Positions 53,070-64,000 of a stretch of DNA of 64,000 nt are shown in pieces. The notes beneath the pieces are model-generated. The model was not told where the DNA came from. It was given only the letters and a program-made list of their open reading frames with translations, and did not search any database. The stretch's first letter is position 1; each line of letters starts with the position of its first letter. Both the position numbers and the translations under genes were made by a program. The DNA is from Rhizophagus irregularis (lineage: Eukaryota > Glomeromycota > Glomeromycetes > Glomerales > Glomeraceae): positions 1 through 64,000 of the forward strand of contig NC_089455.1 in NCBI RefSeq assembly GCF_026210795.1. Reading direction: 5' to 3'.

Positions 53070-54473
53070 TCAAAAAATTTCACATTCTTTGACAGTACCA
53101 AATTTTTTATATTTTTCAATCACTTTCTTAATTTCATTAGTCATCTCCAAATTATAACCTTCAATAATAAAAGAAAGTGATTTTTGAGATGTACGATTTT
53201 TCCAATTTATAAAAAATTTCTCCAATTCTTCTGAAAGAATTCCTGATTTTGTGTTAATGACGTAATATAATTTTAATTCATAAAAATTTCTAGGTGAATA
53301 ATATGCAACTACTTCCAATGCTTTTTTATCATTCAAATAATTATTGCCACACCAAATTTCAATACTTTCTAGATATTGACAGCTAACAAAAAACTCTTTT
53401 AATAATTCTAAATCATTATTTTCTATAGAAAAAAATTTTCTAAGATTTGGACAGAGCTTGGCTATAGCCAAACATAATGAATTATCAGAACAGCATATAT
53501 GAAATTCTTTTAAATTCTTTCCATTGTTTTCTAAAAATTTAATTAATACTTCAACACTTGGATGTCCAAATAGAAATTTTAAAATCTTTAATTGTGTAAA
53601 AGTAATATATTGTAATTTTTCAAAATATTTAAAATAATTATTATTATAAGTATAAATATGAAACGATAATACGAGTTCTTGTAAGTTTGTGAATTTTGTA
53701 ATAAATGATAATGGTATATAATGTCTTCCACCATAAAGTTCATATTTTATTAATGTATTAGGAAGTTTTGTTAATGATTGAATTATATTTGTTAAATCTT
53801 CATGATTAAAATTGTACATTATTAAGTATTTCAAGTTTTTTTGAACGGAGATTAAATCCGTTAATCCATTTGAAATAATTTTTTCAAAACTTATGGCTAG
53901 ATATTGTATATTATGACATAATTGAGATAATTGATAAAAAAATTCAGGATAAACATTTGAACGGCAATTTAAACTTGAGAGATGTTTTAAACAATCATTT
54001 GCTCCAGGATAAGAAATAAAAGTTATAATCGGAGTATCTATTATTTTATACGAATTAAAATATAATTCTTTCAAAGAAGTCTGATTCATGAGCAATTTAT
54101 ATATTTCCGTTGCTACTATATATTTCTTATGGTTTAAGCTTTGTAGAGTAATAGATTGAAAATTTTGAAGAATACATTTAATTATGTTATCAATATTATA
54201 AATTGAAAGATTTTTAATAAATGTTACATAATTAAATAAAGGAGGTTTTGAATTTGATGCTGAATTAATGATCTTATTCTTATTTAAGATTTCTTTAGAT
54301 TCATTAGGAAGACAAGCAATTATGGTTCTACAATTCTGAATATTTCTCCATAAAATTCTAACAGAAACTTTACACCAAAGGCGATTAACTAGTAAACATG
54401 AGTATAAAGCAATATTGTCTTCTTCCAAATATTCAATAATTTCATTAAGACAATCAACGGAAAGTTGAGACAT
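53070..54473 (-). CDS. F-box protein with LRR-like C-terminus, 467 residues (tandem copy A)
   Basis: The start is placed at MSQLSVDCLNEIIEYLEEDN (54473) by comparison with the other family members. An upstream in-frame ATG at 54659 would add 62 residues, but the DNA there resembles the untranslated leader of the tandem partner at 55509-56891. The F-box is at residues 1-45 and leucine-rich repeats follow (LKYLIMYNFN, LQELVLSFHI, LKILKFLFGH, NLKEFHICCS). It is highly similar to the neighbour 1 kb upstream, on the same strand. Single exon. By family it is an SCF substrate receptor. Confidence 0.88.
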   Translation of the reverse strand: MSQLSVDCLNEIIEYLEEDNIALYSCLLVNRLWCKVSVRILWRNIQNCRTIIACLPNESKEILNKNKIINSASNSKPPLFNYVTFIKNLSIYNIDNIIKCILQNFQSITLQSLNHKKYIVATEIYKLLMNQTSLKELYFNSYKIIDTPIITFISYPGANDCLKHLSSLNCRSNVYPEFFYQLSQLCHNIQYLAISFEKIISNGLTDLISVQKNLKYLIMYNFNHEDLTNIIQSLTKLPNTLIKYELYGGRHYIPLSFITKFTNLQELVLSFHIYTYNNNYFKYFEKLQYITFTQLKILKFLFGHPSVEVLIKFLENNGKNLKEFHICCSDNSLCLAIAKLCPNLRKFFSIENNDLELLKEFFVSCQYLESIEIWCGNNYLNDKKALEVVAYYSPRNFYELKLYYVINTKSGILSEELEKFFINWKNRTSQKSLSFIIEGYNLEMTNEIKKVIEKYKKFGTVKECEIF

Positions 54474-55508
54474 TTTGTTGATTTTGTTGGAATTATAAAA
54501 TGTCAAATTAGGGGGGAAAGGGTTAAAAAAATGTAAATCAATGGGTCGATGTTTAAATGCAAATTCATTTTGTAATCGTGTTACCGGACATTTCATTTTT
54601 GTAGGTGACACAAAACTATTGTACTTAACAGCGCAGTACTGTTTATCCAAATAATACATATAAGATTTTGCCTAAAATAAAAAATCTTTTTTCAAGTCCA
54701 GATTTACTTATACAGTATATATCAGTTAGTAATTTAACGTGATACGACGCATCAGTCGCATCATTGGAATTGTTATTAATTAATTTTCAAATGATATCAA
54801 AATAATTTTTGAGTTGAAACAATCTAAAATTAGCAATTGGCAAGTATAAACCAAAATTACTAAATAGTAAAGTACTAGTATTTTGTGTCGTTTTATATCA
54901 CTTGCCAACACTGTGCGATCATAAAGGATCCCAATTCGGACCTATATTTAAATTTGGCCAAGTTAACTCTATAATCAATTATGTAAATATGAGACATTTT
55001 AGTATCGAATAGCCTGACTGATAAGAAGTCATAATCATGTTAATGCTTACAAACTTCAACAAATGTCAAAAATTTTATTTCTTTTCATAAAGTAATCTTA
55101 AGATCTAAGATCACTCATAAAATATTTAAATAAGTAGACCCAAATTGTAAATCCCGAAAAAAATAATTATTAATTATCACAAGGTAAAATATTAAACGTT
55201 TCTAACTAATGTCACTTGGCGTGCGTTAACCCATTTATAATGATTGAGAAAAGACAAACGCCCATATACGTTAATGCGATAGTCAGCGATAGTCAGCGAT
55301 AAAACGGTCTGAGATTTTGATTTTTTTTTCTGAAATGAATTTTATTTGGCCATGCGGACGTCAGTTCATGACGCTAATTCGTTCATCAAACTTTTCATTT
55401 CACATATAAATTTCTTTGCGTAATCCATTTAATCACACTTTATATTTCATTTTTATTTATCATTAAAGATAGAAATTTACGTAAAACATATAATAAGAGA
55501 AAAGCCAT
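54474..55508. other. Spacer between tandem F-box genes
   Basis: The first about 120 bases (54474-54600) are conserved with the region before the partner gene (56892-57010): tgtcaaattagggggg, aatcaatg, tgtttaaatgcaaattcatt and gtaatcgtgt. The remainder shows nothing recognisable except a short direct repeat gcgatagtca (55277-55300). Confidence 0.55.
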
Positions 55509-56891
55509 CTAACAAATAATTTCAAATTCTTTGACAGTACCTAACTTTTTATGTTTATCAATCACTTTCATAATTTCATTAGTTGTCTTTAAATTATAAC
55601 TTTCAATAATAAAAGAAAGTGATTTTTGTGGTGTACGTTTTTTCCAATTTATACAAAATTTTTCTAATTCTCCTGAAAGAATTTCCGATTTTGTATTCGT
55701 AGCATAATATAATGTTAATTTATAAAAATTTCCAGGTGAATAATTTGCGATTATATCCCATACATCTTTACAATTATCATTGCACCAAATATTAATACTT
55801 TCTAAATATTGACAACCAATAAAAATCTTTTTCAATAATCCTAATTCAATATATCCCGTAGAAAAAAATTTTCTAAGATTTGGACAAAACTTAGCTACAG
55901 CTAAACATAATGAACTATCAGAACAGCATATATGAAATTCTTTTAAATTCTTTCCATTGTTTTCTAAAAATTTAGTTAATAATTCAACTTTTGGATATCC
56001 AAATGGAAATTTTAAAATCTCTAATTGTGTAAAAGTAATATATTGTAATTTTTCGAAATAATTAAAAGAAATACTATTATTGTTAAATGATAATACAAGT
56101 TTCCGTAAATTTGTATATTTAGCAATAAATGATAATGGTATATAATGTAATCCTCCATGAAGTTCATATTTGATTAATGTATTAGGAAGTTTTGTTAATG
56201 ATTGAATTATATTTGTTAAATCTTCACGAAAATAACCGTACATTTTTAAGTACTTCAAGTTTTTTTGAACGGAGATTAAATCTTTTAATCCATTTGAAAT
56301 GATTTTATCAAAACTTATGGTTAAATATTGTATATTATGACATAACTGAGATAATTGATAAAAAAATTCAGGATAAATATTTGAACAACAATATAAACTT
56401 GAGAGATGTTTTAGACAATCTTTTGCTCCAGGATAAGAAATAAAAGTTATAATTGAAGTATTTATCATACCATACAAGTTAAGATATAATTCTCTCAAAG
56501 TAGTTTGATTCATGAACAATTTATATATCTCAATCGCTACTATATATTTCTTATAATATAAGCTTTGTGGAGTAATAGATTGAAAATTTTGAAGAATATT
56601 TTTAATTAAGTTATTAATATTATAAATTGAAAGGTTTTTAATAAATGTTACATAATTAAATAATGGAGGTTTTGAAGTTGAAATAATAATTTTATTCTTA
56701 TGTAAGATATATTTAGATTCATTAGGAAGACAAGCAATTATAGTTCTACAATTCTGAATATTTCTCCATAAAATTCTAACAGAAACTTTACACCAAAGAC
56801 GATTGACTAATAAGCATGAATATAAAGTAATATTATCTTCTTCTAAATATTCAACAATTTCATTAAGACAATCAGCGGGAAGTTGAGACAT
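55509..56891 (-). CDS. F-box protein with LRR-like C-terminus, 460 residues (tandem copy B)
   Basis: It begins MSQLPADCLNEIVEYLEEDN; F-box then irregular leucine-rich repeats (LKYLKMYGYF, LRKLVLSFNN, LEILKFPFGY, NLKEFHICCS). It is nearly collinear with copy A over its whole length. Differences cluster in the repeat faces, as expected when substrate choice diverges, while the F-box is almost identical. It is seven residues shorter, including a gap in the segment following CQYLESI. Single exon, no signal or membrane segment. Confidence 0.9.
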   Translation of the reverse strand: MSQLPADCLNEIVEYLEEDNITLYSCLLVNRLWCKVSVRILWRNIQNCRTIIACLPNESKYILHKNKIIISTSKPPLFNYVTFIKNLSIYNINNLIKNILQNFQSITPQSLYYKKYIVAIEIYKLFMNQTTLRELYLNLYGMINTSIITFISYPGAKDCLKHLSSLYCCSNIYPEFFYQLSQLCHNIQYLTISFDKIISNGLKDLISVQKNLKYLKMYGYFREDLTNIIQSLTKLPNTLIKYELHGGLHYIPLSFIAKYTNLRKLVLSFNNNSISFNYFEKLQYITFTQLEILKFPFGYPKVELLTKFLENNGKNLKEFHICCSDSSLCLAVAKFCPNLRKFFSTGYIELGLLKKIFIGCQYLESINIWCNDNCKDVWDIIANYSPGNFYKLTLYYATNTKSEILSGELEKFCINWKKRTPQKSLSFIIESYNLKTTNEIMKVIDKHKKLGTVKEFEIIC

Positions 56892-58921
56892 ATTGTTGAT
56901 TTTTATTTAGAATTATTAAAATGTTGTCAAATTTAGGGGGAAAAAATGTTTGAAAAAAGAAGTTTACAATCAATGAATTGTTTAAATGCAAGTTCATTGT
57001 AATCGTGTCACCAACCATTCCCTATAAAAAAATTTCAGGGAAAAACTCCGATAAATGAACTAATTTGTATTCCAAGAAAACTCCGACATGTGATCTATAG
57101 GGATTCTTTTATAGGTGTCACAAGGCTATTATGTCACGGTAAATATCAGTGAGATTTTACCATCACCGGGCTTACGAAACATGAACCAGTGGCATAATAA
57201 TACTTATGATGAATTCTATAACAGATAATTTCATACTTATAAAAAAAAGTAAACGACATGGTATTAAAGGTACAGACCGGTATTAAATTAGGCCCGAGTT
57301 AACCATATTATTTATCGTGATTGTCGATAGATGACCGTGATGACCGTGATATTGTAAACTACGTGAGCACGTCATTCACGTGTCTATTTAAAGTAACCCA
57401 ACTTTTGCTCGACATCACATTTTCCCCATTTTCCCGAAATCACACGAATCACCATTTTTGCCGATAGCCACTTTACCGACAATGGTCAACATAAAAATTA
57501 AAAAGGTTTTTACCGAATAAAGTAATAATTATTTATCATGTGAAATCAGATTAATAATTTTTTTTTTTGGTAATTTTAAAAAATTATAGGCTCGAATTGT
57601 AATAATAAATTGAAATTAAGACGCTGAATTTATTTAAATGATTTTCAGAGTCGGGTAATTTCGTGTCGGTAAAATGCCATTTCATTTCGGTAAAATTGAA
57701 ATAATTTCATGTTGGTGAATGGCTGTCTGATAGTTGTAGCCAGTATGATATGCTGCTTTCCAATTTTTGATACTATATCGAAACATCTCAGTGATACAAT
57801 ATCCTCCCTACCCAATAAATATGTTATACTGTAAAAGCATCGAAAAAAAATTAAGCGCTCATGTATATCGAACTCCATCATTAATTACTTGTTAAACTGC
57901 TTGGAATTTTATAGAAATCTTGGATTTTAATATATTTAATTGCTCGTATTTTAAGTAATATGTTAATTTTCAATTAGAATTTACCTAAAGCACATGAAAA
58001 CGTGGATAATTTCAAAATCTTATCTCACATCTCGCCAATCATAGACCAAATTAATTATTTAGCGATCCGATCGTCAGCTAATAATTCACTGTTGTCGATC
58101 TAAAATATTTTCATATGTTATCACGCTTAGTTGTCTAAAATTTAGTTCCCAAATTGAACTCTCTTGAATAATTATAAACTCTATGCTACCCCGTTACTCA
58201 TTATTAAAAAATAAAGTATAGAAAATTTGCGTGCAAAATTTAATTATATAGAATCGGTTATTTCGTTTTTAATAGATCATTATGTTATCGTGACGATTAA
58301 AATTTTTAACGCTACTCGTGCTACAACGTTTTTATTTTGATATGTTTGCGATGATAAAAAAAATCACCCTGGGGTTACAATTACAACAGATGAACAAAAT
58401 GTTGCGTCACTCAAATTCGTCATACCCGTGTTATAAAGGTTTATAAACGGATATTCCATATGTTCATTTTATTACTATTTAAAACATACTTACTGTGCCT
58501 CAATTATACAATTCTTACTATTTTTGTAATTGATTTTATTATAATGTGTTACGTGGCTACGTAACTTTACGTCTTAAATTAATAATAACTGAATGTGGTG
58601 ACCAGGGGGGGTAATACAAATTCTCCTTTTTTGTCAACCATCCCCTTATGTACGTACATGCAGTATTTTAGTTTTTGAAGAAATAAAAATACTCAACTCA
58701 GTTTTTTACTTCTTCAACAGCTTTTTTGAACCGTGAGCTGTTGCATTCATTAACTAAAACGTATCTTGCATCTCAATCGTGCAGAAAAAATTATTCTAGT
58801 ATGATAATTACAATATTTTAATGTTTTATTAATAAAAAAAAAAAAAAATAAGAGACACAAGAAGCACAAATTCTTTCACACGATTAATTAATGTATTTAT
58901 TTTTAATATATGATATAAAAT
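56892..58921. other. Intergenic, 2 kb, between divergent genes
   Basis: The left 120 bases are the conserved leader of the F-box copy B. A 78-codon minus frame at 57645-57881 has no known motif. An A-run (58832-58846) lies about 75 bases before the next gene. Confidence 0.5.
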
Positions 58922-61900
58922 ATGGCAAATATACCTCCAAAAAAACCAGTTAATGATTTAATTAAATTCTGGGCTGAAAAACAAGAAGAAAAAAATAAAG
59001 AAAAAAAACCAGAACCAATTTCAAAGTCACCACGAAGACCTTCTTCACCACTTCCACGAAATGATGGTATTAACTCAAAATCAGCAATTAAAGATGTACC
59101 ACTCAATTCATCTCCTATGTCAACATCTGATAATGGTCTTTCTATAGTTAATATACAAACATTTTCAAAACCAAATGAACAAGGTAGAATGAATTGGAGT
59201 TCTTTATCACAAAGCAATGAAGTTCCTTCAAGTTCTTCACCTTTCTTAGCTCTTAAAACAATACCTCCTGTTCCTGCTAAAAATAGTTATATAACGCGAC
59301 CACGTGATCATAATCCTAATGCAAAAGACGCGTTTAGTAAGAGTGGTCCATTACCTCCGGCTAGAAAAGTAACTGATCTTGTAAATAAATTTGAAAAAGG
59401 TGCATCTCCAAAATTAGTTCCAATGAACCAAAGTCAACATTCTTCAACTTCTCCATTAGCATTGTCTCCAATAAAGCGTCAACCTAGTCCGGAACCTCTA
59501 TCATTATCTACTCCAACGTCTCATACTAAAAATTCAGATATCACATCGAAACAAATCACTGATGAACCAACCTCGCTGTCTTCAATTCAACAAGAATCGT
59601 TTCAAACAAAAATTCCAAAACAGAATTCAAATCCTTTCATAATACCTTCAATTAAACAACCTGATCCGGAACCCTTACAACAGATGAAACCTATATCACC
59701 AGTCCTGTCAAAAATTGTACAAACTCCTCAGATTGATCAAAAAAATCCACCAGAATATGTTCCAAGACAATCAAACGAACATGGATATCTCTTACCCGAA
59801 ATTACACCAATTTCTCCTTTTTGGAAACCAACTACTGAAAGTACACCAATATCACCACTTTGGAATCCAAAAAATGTAAACACTCCAGTTTCACCTCTTT
59901 GGAAACCAGCGACTTTAAAAAATTCTAATACTTCTCAAACTAAACAATTAAATACTAATAAAACATTCAAAAGTCGAAAAGTTTTATCTGAAACATCATC
60001 AAATTCACGTAATAATTCTAATCCGTTTGCATCTTCGAGTAATCACGAAATTCCTGATTTATTACCTCATCCTGAACCAATTTCGCCTATTCGACTCTCT
60101 TTCTCGGATTTCCTAAGATCACCAAATAGTTCTACAGCAAATTTGAATTCGAATCCGTCTCAGTCACATTTAGAGAATCATCTAATGGATAAGAAAGATA
60201 CGGATCAGTTTGATATGTATAAAGTTGTAGTTGGACCAAAATTCGGAGATAATAAAAGACAATCATTACCATCCGCAAAAGATACGAATGCTTATATATT
60301 GGAGATGCATGAAACTAACATACGACAATCTCGTTCCGCTCCAAAGAAAGATGAAAAATCTTCCACAACTAAACCTATATTTGCAAATCCTATTGTTGGA
60401 ACAATTCAACTTGTTGAAAATCTACGACGTTATTTACAACCAAATAAATATACGGATTCAAATGGTATTAGTGAGCCGGTACAAGAATCTACATCTCAAA
60501 ATATAAATAGCAAAGGAGAAAAATATGCTATGACAATCTCATTAAAAGAATCTGGAACTTTTCAAACTTATAATTCACAGAGTAGCACAAAGTTCTGGAA
60601 GCGTCCAAACTTTAAACCTGTTAAAATACCGAAATCTCCATATAGCACTACACGACCTGAACGAAATACACTTTCTCCTGATAATACTCTTAAAAAGAAT
60701 CCCTTCTTAATTAAAAAGAAATCGCTCAAGAATACAAAACATGATCTTCCTGAATACAGCACTTCAAAATCAAAAATGTCTATGCTCGTACCTCATAATC
60801 TTTCTTCAGTAGAATATGGAAAAACTAATCGTTCTTTACCAGATTTATCAGTAAGATATCGTCATCATAATTTTAATGATGTATTCCACAAAAATAATAT
60901 GACGGTACCTGATTTCACGCGAATCGATTCAATATACGAAGATGAGCCAAAAAAGCCAGATTTTGCCATGGCCATAATGACGGATGCAGAATCGGACCCT
61001 TCAAAGATTACAAAATTCAGTATCGATCCATTCGATGAATCTGAATCTAATGAACTTTTCAAACCTGGTGCTCCATGGATTCATTTACCTCATCTTGATG
61101 AATTTATTAAATCTCTTCCTCCAACTGAATTCTCTGAACCGAAGGATTTGATGACAACTAAAGAATATGAGAAATTTATTGGATATGGAAAACCTGATGA
61201 TAAATCTAGAGAAGCCATGTTTTCCCCAATGAATCAAATTCCTGAAGGAATTTGTTTAGAGGATTTAAAGCATAATATTTTAAAAAAAGATGGTTTTTTG
61301 AATCAAGAACAAAAAAATAATCTTTTTGATGCTGCAATTGATGGTATCTTAGCTGGCCAATCATCCACGGTTGGAATGAACATGACGAAGCTTGAAATTA
61401 TAAGAGACTTTATACAAATATTGGCTTTGGCCTTATCATTTGTAGCTTCAAACATATTTGGAGATTGGATAAAAACAATATTAGTTACAATACCGAACTT
61501 ACTGAGTTTGAATCTGGATCGCATATTTGGAAATGGAACTGCTTTTTTCCTCGCCTTCTGTACCATTGTATTCATAGGTTTATATTGGTTCAGAATAATG
61601 ACCAAATACGACCCAAATGCTGATATTGAGGTAATTTTTTAAGTTTATATATTATTTTCTTAAAAAATATTGAATGAGAAATTAAATTATTTTAATTAAT
61701 AGGGTCTCGAATCACATCCTTGGAATCTTCGTCCTGAATCAAAACGAAAGCATAATATCATTATAGTATTTATTCTTACTACGCTTTACCTTCCTCTATC
61801 CAAATTGTCTCTTAACGCGCTTGTATGGTCAGATTCATTTTGGCCTGTTACCAATCCTTACAATAATACAGACTTTCCAATTTTTGAAAAAAGTGGTTCG

Positions 61901-64000
61901 GATACGATGCGCGATCCGAGTGATTTCTGTTATGTCACCAGTATGAATAAAGAAGACTTAAACTTTTCTCCAGTGATAATTGCAGTTGCTTTAATAACAA
62001 TTTGCGTATTGACATTCTGGTTCCCCATTGCATTGAAACGCTTGGTTGATAAAAATTTGCCAAGAGTAGATAAATATAATGAGATGGGTGAAACTAGGCA
62101 CAATCGCGATGAAGAATACAAAAGATTATTGGGAAAAGACACTTGTCCTTATAATTTCTTGTATAATGGTGAGATTTTTTGTTTAAATTAAATCAGGTTA
62201 ATATATTATATCCATACCATTTCATTATTCTAAATTTTTTTTTTTTTTTTTTAGCATATAATGAAAAATGGGCAGCTTATAAAACATTCGTTATGGCTAA
62301 TAAGTTCTTCTTAATCTTTCTTGTGTGTGTAATCTCCAAAGATAACTGTCTCTTTAGATCCTTTTCAAGATCACGCATTGAAACTATAAATTATGGTCTT
62401 CAAGTTACATTTATGGTCATTTTGTTTGTACTTCATTGGAGAAATGAACCCTTCCTTTATAAGAGTCAGAATTTAAGTGAATATTGGTCAAGAGCTGGTT
62501 ATGTCATCACAACCGTATTGGGATTGTTGACCGTTCTTAAAGTGGGACCGGAACGAAAGATAACCATCGCGGTGATCGCTATAAACGTCTTTATATTGCT
62601 TATTGTTTTCTGGCATATAGTAATTCACACAGATCGTTACAAGAGTTTTGTTAAAGTTATGAAAAAACGATTAGATTTTTCCTTGAACATTTATTCTCCA
62701 AGATTAGATTTTGCCAAACACATCAAACGAAGAGTATGGCAAGAAACGTGGACCACATTATTACTTACATCTGAACAATTTAAAATGCACGAGAATAAAA
62801 CGGTAGCATTTTCTCAGAGTCCATTTAGACCTCCATACCTTTTAAATTTTTCTGGAACGGCTGCTGAGAGACATGTAGAAAACTTGAAAATTATTAGACA
62901 GATTGGAATTAAGAATTATACTTCAGCAATGGCACCTTTATCAACGTCTCTTATCAAATTAAGATCTATTATAGTTGATAATTTTGTTGGACCTGATATG
63001 TATTATGCACCGGAATTTTTTACACATAAAATTATTAAGACTTGTTTTGGAAAAGCTTATGTGGTGCCATTTCCATTTTCTGTTGTAATGGTTTATGATG
63101 AAGATGAAACGGTTTTAGTTCTAGCAGAAGAATGGGAAATTGAAAGATATGTTCAACAAAATGAGAATAAAGAAATTCAAAGGAGACGTCATGTTCGTCA
63201 AACGTTAAGAGCTTTAGAAGGAAAAGTAATTATTGGACCATCACGTGAAAAAAATGATACAGAAATTCAATATTATCGTGGAATATTATCAATACAAAGA
63301 CATAAGAGATCAAAATGGAGTAATAATTACAATATGAATCCAGGATTTAAAATTACAGTATCATATGTTGATATACAATCACCTAACGAACGTGTTGTTG
63401 GTCATGATGTACTTGGAATTACTGAAGATTTTCAAATGACATCACAATTGAAGAAACTTTTTTCAGATAATAAAGAGACAGTTCATATAGGATTAGCGGA
63501 AATTCAAAAATTGATGGAAGAATATCGACAATATTACCGAGATGAAACAAAATGGAAGGAAGAAACACTTTCATATGGATTTTTCATTAATGTATATGAT
63601 AATCCATCAATACCATTAGAATCACTTCCAGCATTATTAATTACAACCGAAGAAAATCAACTTATTCAATCATTACCTGAAAGTGAATATCCTAGTTTAA
63701 TATATCTTTATGAAAGGATGAGAGTTGTAAATTTATCAAGAGTTCATCAATGGTGGTATCTATTTTGGGAAGATTTATGGAGAAAAAATCATAATGAAAT
63801 GCCAGATTTAATAAAAAATCCGGAAAAGTTTTCACCAGCATATCGTACAAGTTTATGTTATTACCCAATGACGAGAATAGAATTGGAAGAATTTTTAGGG
63901 AAATGTGGAAGTTGGCAAGATGGAGGCAAAAAAGGATTTTTACATTCAGGTACTTTAAATAGGATATATTTATATTTAACCAATGTAGTATTTGGAGGAA
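58922..64000 (+). CDS. Large multi-pass membrane protein with disordered N-terminus (3' end outside window)
   Basis: Exons 58922-61630, 61703-62168 and 62255 to beyond 64000, with GT-AG introns and frame kept. Residues 1 to about 800 are Ser/Pro-rich and disordered, with short SPxWxP repeats (about 59804-59920) and many phosphorylation-like SP sites. A membrane part follows: two hydrophobic segments before the first intron (ILALALSFVASNIF; GTAFFLAFCTIVFIGLYWF), then about six more (IIIVFILTTLYLPL; VIIAVALITICVLTFWFPIA; FFLIFLVCVIS; LQVTFMVILFVLHW; VITTVLGLLTVL; IAVIAINVFILLIVFWHIVI), then a long soluble region. I do not recognise the family. A transporter or channel-like scaffold is conceivable; nothing in the sequence decides it. 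The open frame runs to the window edge. Confidence 0.85.

Noticed and set aside
54474-54659. N-terminal extension of 62 residues on F-box copy A
   Set aside because: The stretch is homologous to the untranslated upstream region of copy B, which lacks it as coding sequence, and all other family members start at MSQL or MPQL.
57645-57881. 78-codon minus-strand frame MMEFDIHERLIFFRCF…
   Set aside because: No motif, no promoter-like context, and of a length expected by chance in a 2-kb intergenic region.
62255-64000. Idea that the right-edge membrane protein is Atg9
   Set aside because: It has several membrane helices flanked by soluble parts, but I could not find any Atg9 signature and the first-exon helices and SPxWxP region do not fit; left as unknown.

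Overview
The window looks like nuclear DNA of an arbuscular mycorrhizal fungus of the Rhizophagus type (Glomeromycotina). This is inferred from very AT-rich intergenic DNA with long A/T tracts, short introns of fungal type, divergent F-box/leucine-rich proteins beginning MSQLPADCLNEI, a Crinkler-type gene, kinase relics, and large Gly-rich or multi-pass membrane proteins without known domains. No rRNA, tRNA or CRISPR array was recognised.

Positions 1-17,800 are a nest of transposable elements. A hAT transposase relic (10867-14457) is split by a 2.5-kb TIR element (11125-13635) with a 9-bp target duplication. Removing the element restores the hAT reading frame exactly. Beside the hAT relic lies a Tc1/mariner/pogo-like non-autonomous element, MITE1. 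It was entered by a full-length, decayed LINE on the plus strand (about 2756-10556) and abuts a second LINE in the opposite orientation (1-2122, ORF1 only). An intact MITE relative lies at 15729-16689 and a 214-bp hAT-like MITE with 8-bp target duplications at 15255-15468. The TIR element carries the oddest structure in the window. It is an array of about 16 units of 110-123 bp, each with a complete set of spliceosomal intron signals (GTAAGT, a hairpin that contains the branch-point-like TTAAC, a pyrimidine tract and TTTAG) separating short exon-like blocks of 32-43 nt. A diverged array of the same design sits 10 kb away at about 23200-24180.

From 17,800 to 30,000 the host genes are: a nine-exon gene for a secreted or membrane protein of 1003 residues; a 164-residue small secreted protein; a decayed Crinkler gene with a P-loop; and a five-exon gene for a membrane-anchored double-psi beta-barrel (expansin/RlpA-like) protein.

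From 31,000 to 64,000 there are: four F-box/LRR-like genes, two of them a tandem pair, plus one F-box relic; an eight-exon PLP-dependent decarboxylase of the tyrosine decarboxylase type with a 5-nt microexon and a repetitive C-terminal tail; a relic of a second decarboxylase copy; an isoprenylcysteine methyltransferase-like membrane protein; a single-exon protein of 1818 residues with a threefold repeat and a collagen-like Gly-rich insert; a protein-kinase relic; and, at the right edge, the first three exons of a large multi-pass membrane protein.

Four multi-exon models (17832-21472, 28298-29737, 33263-37559, 38710-39452) were assembled by hand from donor and acceptor sites. In each the exon total is a multiple of three and every junction keeps the frame. 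No operon-like arrangement is seen or expected. The genes share expansion by duplication (F-box, decarboxylase, kinase) and repeated transposon insertion.
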